A stretch of DNA of 64,000 bases from Paraconexibacter antarcticus (GTDB taxonomy: Bacteria; Actinomycetota; Thermoleophilia; Solirubrobacterales; Solirubrobacteraceae): contig NZ_CP098502.1 in assembly GCF_024220175.1 (NCBI RefSeq), positions 930,001-994,000 of the forward strand. Reading direction: 5' to 3'. The notes under the pieces were generated by a model. It saw only the letters and a program-made list of their open reading frames with translations. It searched no databases and had not been told where the DNA came from. Below, piece after piece: positions 60,988 through 64,000 of this stretch. Within the stretch, counting starts at the first letter, position 1. Every line of letters begins with the position of its first letter. Position numbers and translations under genes: made by a program.

Positions 60988-61621
60988 CGCCAAGAACCTG
61001 AGCGGCGGCTCCGCGGTCTCGCTCGACGAGAAGGCGTTCGGCGCCTCCTTCAACGGCCCGCTCGTCCACGAGTCGGTCCGCGCGGAGCTCAACGCCCGTC
61101 GCGCCGGCACGCACGCCACCAAGACCCGCGGCAACGTCCGCGGCGGTGGCGCGAAGCCGTGGCGCCAGAAGGGCACCGGCCGCGCCCGTGCCGGCTCGAG
61201 CCGCTCCCCGATCTGGACCGGCGGCGGCACCGTCTTCGGCCCGCAGCCGCGCAGCTACACCTTCAAGGTGAACCGCAAGGAGAAGCGCGCCGCGCTGCGC
61301 TCGATCCTCTCCGTCCACGCGGAGCGCGAGACGCTGGCCGTCTTCGACCCGAAGGCGTTCGACACGCCGTCGACGAAGGCCGCGACGAAGCTCATCGCCG
61401 ACTGGGGCGCGACCGGCTCGCTCCTCGTCGTCCTCACGGAGGACCAGGCGCAGGCCGCGCTCTCCTTCCGCAACCTCGCGCAGGTCCGCGCCGTGCTGCC
61501 CGTCGAGGGCGTCGGCGTCGTGGATCTCGTGGGTGCGGCGAACGTGCTCGTCTCGCAGGAGGCGCTCGATTCGCTGGCCGCCCGCGCGAACGGCGACAAG
61601 ACCGCAACGGTGGAGGGCTAG
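60980..61621 (+). CDS. rplD: Ribosomal protein uL4
   Basis: 213 residues. [39 protein letters not shown] (tunnel loop) and C-terminal [20 protein letters not shown]. Lines the exit tunnel with L22. Overlaps rplC by 8 bp. Confidence 0.96.
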   Translation: MPSAKNLSGGSAVSLDEKAFGASFNGPLVHESVRAELNARRAGTHATKTRGNVRGGGAKPWRQKGTGRARAGSSRSPIWTGGGTVFGPQPRSYTFKVNRKEKRAALRSILSVHAERETLAVFDPKAFDTPSTKAATKLIADWGATGSLLVVLTEDQAQAALSFRNLAQVRAVLPVEGVGVVDLVGAANVLVSQEALDSLAARANGDKTATVEG

Positions 61622-61625
61622 TCCC

Positions 61626-61925
61626 ATGGACGCGACCCAAGTCATCATCCGTCCGGTCGTCAGCGAGAAGAGCTACGTGCTCGCCGCTGCCGACAAGTAC
61701 ACGTTCCGCGTGCACCCGGACGCCCACAAGACCGAGATCCGCCAGGCGATCGAGGAGCTCTTCGAGGTCCACGTGGTCTCGGTCCGCACCTCGTCCGTCA
61801 AGTCCAAGCCCAAGCGCCGCGGCATCACGCGCGGCCGCACCCGGGCCTGGAAGAAGGCGATCGTCCAGGTCAAGCCGGGCGAGTCCATCCCGATCTTCCA
61901 GGGCCTGCAGGGCCTCGAGGGGTAG
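61626..61925 (+). CDS. rplW: Ribosomal protein uL23
   Basis: 99 residues. IIRPVVSEKSYVLAAADKYT, VEVNTVK-like region (VHVVSVRTSSVKSKPKRRG) and KKAIVQVKPGESIPIFQGL. Docking site for signal recognition particle and trigger factor at the tunnel exit. Confidence 0.96.
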   Translation: MDATQVIIRPVVSEKSYVLAAADKYTFRVHPDAHKTEIRQAIEELFEVHVVSVRTSSVKSKPKRRGITRGRTRAWKKAIVQVKPGESIPIFQGLQGLEG

Positions 61926-61935
61926 TTGATTTTCG

Positions 61936-62778
61936 ATGGCCATCCGTAAGCCCAAGCCGACGAGCCCGGGACGCCGCTTCGCGACGTACCCCGACTTCGC
62001 CGAGATCACCAAGACGACCCCCGAGCGCACGCTCGTCGAGGGCCTGAAGAAGTCCGGTGGTCGTAACTCGAACGGTCGCAAGACCGCGCGTCACCGCGGC
62101 GGCGGCGCCAAGCGCCTGTACCGCAAGGTCGACTTCAAGCGGACGCGCGACGCGATCCCCGCGAAGGTCGCCGCGATCGAGTACGACCCCAACCGGACCG
62201 CGTACATCGCGCTGCTGCACTACGCGGACGGCGTGAAGTCCTACATCCTCGCTCCGGCGCGCCTGACCGTCGGCATGACGGTCATGTCCGGCCCGACGGC
62301 GGAGATCAGCGTGGGCAACTGCCTCCCGCTGGCCAACCTCCCCATCGGTACGGTCATCCACAACGTGGAGCTGCAGCCGGGCCGTGGCGGTCAGATGGGC
62401 CGGTCCGCCGGCACGTCGATCCAGCTCATGGCGAAGGACGGCGACATGGCGACCCTCCGCCTGCCGTCCGGCGAGATGCGCCTGGTCCGTGCGGAGTGCC
62501 GCGGGACCGTCGGCGCGATCGGCAACGCCGATCACCAGAACGTGACGATCGGCACCGCCGGTCGCAAGCGCCACATGGGCGTCCGCCCGCAGACGCGTGG
62601 CACCGCCATGAACCCGGTGGACCACCCGCACGGCGGCGGCGAGGGCTCGACGACCCCGGGTCGTCACCCGGTCACCCCCTGGGGTGTCCCGACGCTCGGG
62701 TACCGCACCCGCAAGAAGAACAAGGCGTCCGACAAGCACATCGTCCGCGGCCGTCGCCGTGGCAAGGGCAAGCGTTAG
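61936..62778 (+). CDS. rplB: Ribosomal protein uL2
   Basis: 280 residues. [40 protein letters not shown], catalytic-centre His in [17 protein letters not shown] and basic tail [20 protein letters not shown]. Needed for subunit association and peptidyl transfer. Confidence 0.98.
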   Translation: MAIRKPKPTSPGRRFATYPDFAEITKTTPERTLVEGLKKSGGRNSNGRKTARHRGGGAKRLYRKVDFKRTRDAIPAKVAAIEYDPNRTAYIALLHYADGVKSYILAPARLTVGMTVMSGPTAEISVGNCLPLANLPIGTVIHNVELQPGRGGQMGRSAGTSIQLMAKDGDMATLRLPSGEMRLVRAECRGTVGAIGNADHQNVTIGTAGRKRHMGVRPQTRGTAMNPVDHPHGGGEGSTTPGRHPVTPWGVPTLGYRTRKKNKASDKHIVRGRRRGKGKR

Positions 62779-62783
62779 GAATC

Positions 62784-63056
62784 ATGTCCCGCTCGAGTAA
62801 GAAGGGCCCCTGGGTCGAGGAGCGTCTGATGACGCGCATCGAAGCCCAGAACAAGGCCAACACGAAGACCATGGTCAAGACCTGGTCCCGCGCCTCCACC
62901 ATCTTCCCGGAGATGGTCGGCCACACCATCGCCGTCCACGACGGTCGCAAGCACGTGCCCGTGTTCGTGAGCGAGTCGATGGTCGGCCACAAGCTCGGCG
63001 AGTTCGCGCCGACCCGCACCTACCGCGGCCACGCCGACACGGGGAAGCGCCGATGA
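62784..63056 (+). CDS. rpsS: Ribosomal protein uS19
   Basis: 90 residues. [40 protein letters not shown] and [19 protein letters not shown]. Small-subunit head. Ends in an ATGA overlap with rplV. Confidence 0.97.
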   Translation: MSRSSKKGPWVEERLMTRIEAQNKANTKTMVKTWSRASTIFPEMVGHTIAVHDGRKHVPVFVSESMVGHKLGEFAPTRTYRGHADTGKRR

Positions 63057-63622
63057 CCGAAGAACCCAAGGACACCGAGCCCGAGGTCGTCGAGACCCCG
63101 GTCGAGGAGACGCCGGCAGCGGAGTCACCGACCGAGACGGAGGCTCCTGCCGAGGAGCCCGCCGTGGTCGAGGAACCGGTCGCCGAAGCGCCGCAGCCCG
63201 CACCCACCACCCCGAAGCCCGCGAAGGAGCCCGCCGCCAAGGCGAAGGGCGCTCGCCAGGCCAAGGGTGAGCCCGCGGCTGCGCCCACCATCGTGCGCGC
63301 CCAGGCGAAGTACGTGAGGACGTCCGCCCGCAAGGCGCGCCTGGTCTGCGACCAGATCCGCGGCAAGGGCGTCGACGAGGCATACGCCATCCTCGCCCAC
63401 ACCCCGCGTGCCGTGGCGGAGGACTGGGAGAAGCTCCTGAAGTCCGCCGTCGCCAACGCGGAGAACAACCACGAGCTGATCGGCGACGACCTGAAGATCG
63501 TCGCCGTGTTCGCCGACGAGGGACCGACGCTGAAGCGTTTCCGCCCGCGGGCCATGGGCCGCGCGACGCCGATCCGCAAGCGGACCTCGCACCTGACCAT
63601 CCAGCTCACCCCGAAGGACTGA
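63053..63622 (+). CDS. rplV: Ribosomal protein uL22 with N-terminal extension
   Basis: 189 residues against ~110-120 usual. The core starts at [20 protein letters not shown] and has the tunnel hairpin [19 protein letters not shown]. Before it lie ~80 residues: Glu/Pro/Thr/Val-rich ([20 protein letters not shown]) then Lys/Ala-rich ([20 protein letters not shown]). The ATG overlaps the rpsS stop and no strong internal start precedes the core, so the extension is probably translated. Confidence 0.94.
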   Translation: MTEEPKDTEPEVVETPVEETPAAESPTETEAPAEEPAVVEEPVAEAPQPAPTTPKPAKEPAAKAKGARQAKGEPAAAPTIVRAQAKYVRTSARKARLVCDQIRGKGVDEAYAILAHTPRAVAEDWEKLLKSAVANAENNHELIGDDLKIVAVFADEGPTLKRFRPRAMGRATPIRKRTSHLTIQLTPKD

Positions 63623-63624
63623 CC

Positions 63625-64000
63625 ATGGGACAGAAAGTCCATCCCGAGTCCATGCGCGTGGGGTACATCCACGACTGGAAGTCGAACTGGTTCAACGAGA
63701 AGCACTTCGCTGACTACCTCGCCGAGGACGTCGCCATCCGGCGGCACATCGTCGGCAAGCTCAGTCACGCGGGTCTCTCGCAGATCACGATCCGCAAGGA
63801 CACGAACGACGTGGAGATCAACATCCACACCGCGCGTCCGGGCATCGTGATCGGCAAGTCCGGCTCCGAGGTCGATGCCCTGCGCCGCGACCTGCACAAG
63901 ATCACCAGCAAGTCCGTCAAGGTGAACATCCTCGAGATCAAGCGTCCCGAGCTCGATGCGAACCTCGTCGCCCAGTCGATCGCGGAGCAGCTGCGCAACC
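63625..64000 (+). CDS. rpsC: Ribosomal protein uS3 (3' truncated by window end)
   Basis: First 125 residues: MGQKVHPESMRVGYIHDWKS, WFNEKHFADYLAEDVAIRRH, KH-domain loop RPGIVIGKSGSEVDALRRDL. mRNA-entry helicase protein of the 30S subunit. Begins 2 nt after rplV. The rest of the gene lies beyond the window. Confidence 0.97.
   Translation, partial: MGQKVHPESMRVGYIHDWKSNWFNEKHFADYLAEDVAIRRHIVGKLSHAGLSQITIRKDTNDVEINIHTARPGIVIGKSGSEVDALRRDLHKITSKSVKVNILEIKRPELDANLVAQSIAEQLRN

Overview
The window is a very GC-rich, gene-dense chromosome segment from an actinobacterium. A member of the class Thermoleophilia (Solirubrobacterales-like) is my best guess, from gene content and style only: extreme GC at third codon positions, GTG starts, a Mycobacterium-like fadE/htdX/fabG4/fadA2 locus, and ribosomal proteins with acidic Ala/Pro/Glu tails. 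I see no rRNA or tRNA gene, CRISPR array, insertion sequence or prophage.

Layout. 1-4177: pyruvate dehydrogenase operon aceE (5' end cut)-aceF-lpd, with an E3 that carries its own lipoyl domain. 4275-5295: a DUF559-type endonuclease-like gene whose two ends lie inside about 55-bp hairpin repeats. 5337-13542: mostly single genes (small membrane protein, SDR, Bcr/CflA-type MFS exporter, RibH2-type lumazine synthase, TVP38-type membrane protein, secreted lipase, GNAT) and an ABC ATPase/membrane protein/GNAT operon. 13704-20628 (minus): a TetR-led beta-oxidation operon of six translationally coupled genes. 20789-26574: HD hydrolase, SnoaL-like protein, serine-hydrolase/lipoprotein pair, GST and a subtilase. 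26678-30195: circularly permuted ATP-grasp/alpha-E/transglutaminase operon. 30208-31301: a second DUF559-like gene, again flanked by its own hairpin repeat.

From 31360 the window is dominated by the translation and transcription core: rpmG-secE-nusG-rplK-rplA-rplJ-rplL, rpoB-rpoC, rpsL-rpsG, tuf, then rpsJ-rplC-rplD-rplW-rplB-rpsS-rplV-rpsC (cut by the window end). The usual order is broken three times. A histidine kinase/response regulator/GGDEF-EAL cassette, with three apparent frameshifts, lies between rplL and rpoB. About 10 kb of metabolic genes, including a PucR-controlled amine transamination/alanine dehydrogenase operon, lies between rpoC and rpsL. fusA is absent between rpsG and tuf and its place is taken by a reverse-strand four-helix membrane protein gene.

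Regulatory style. At least fourteen genes have a TANNNT hexamer ending 6-10 nt before the start codon and no Shine-Dalgarno sequence, the pattern expected for leaderless transcripts. Genes inside operons are joined by ATGA/GTGA overlaps. The rpmG and tuf operons share a promoter/leader motif (GCTATCNT followed by CCGGT and CCGGGGC), and the tuf leader also carries a six-codon mini-ORF and a U-tract terminator. The most novel-looking observation is the pairing of two different DUF559-family genes with two different flanking hairpin repeats.
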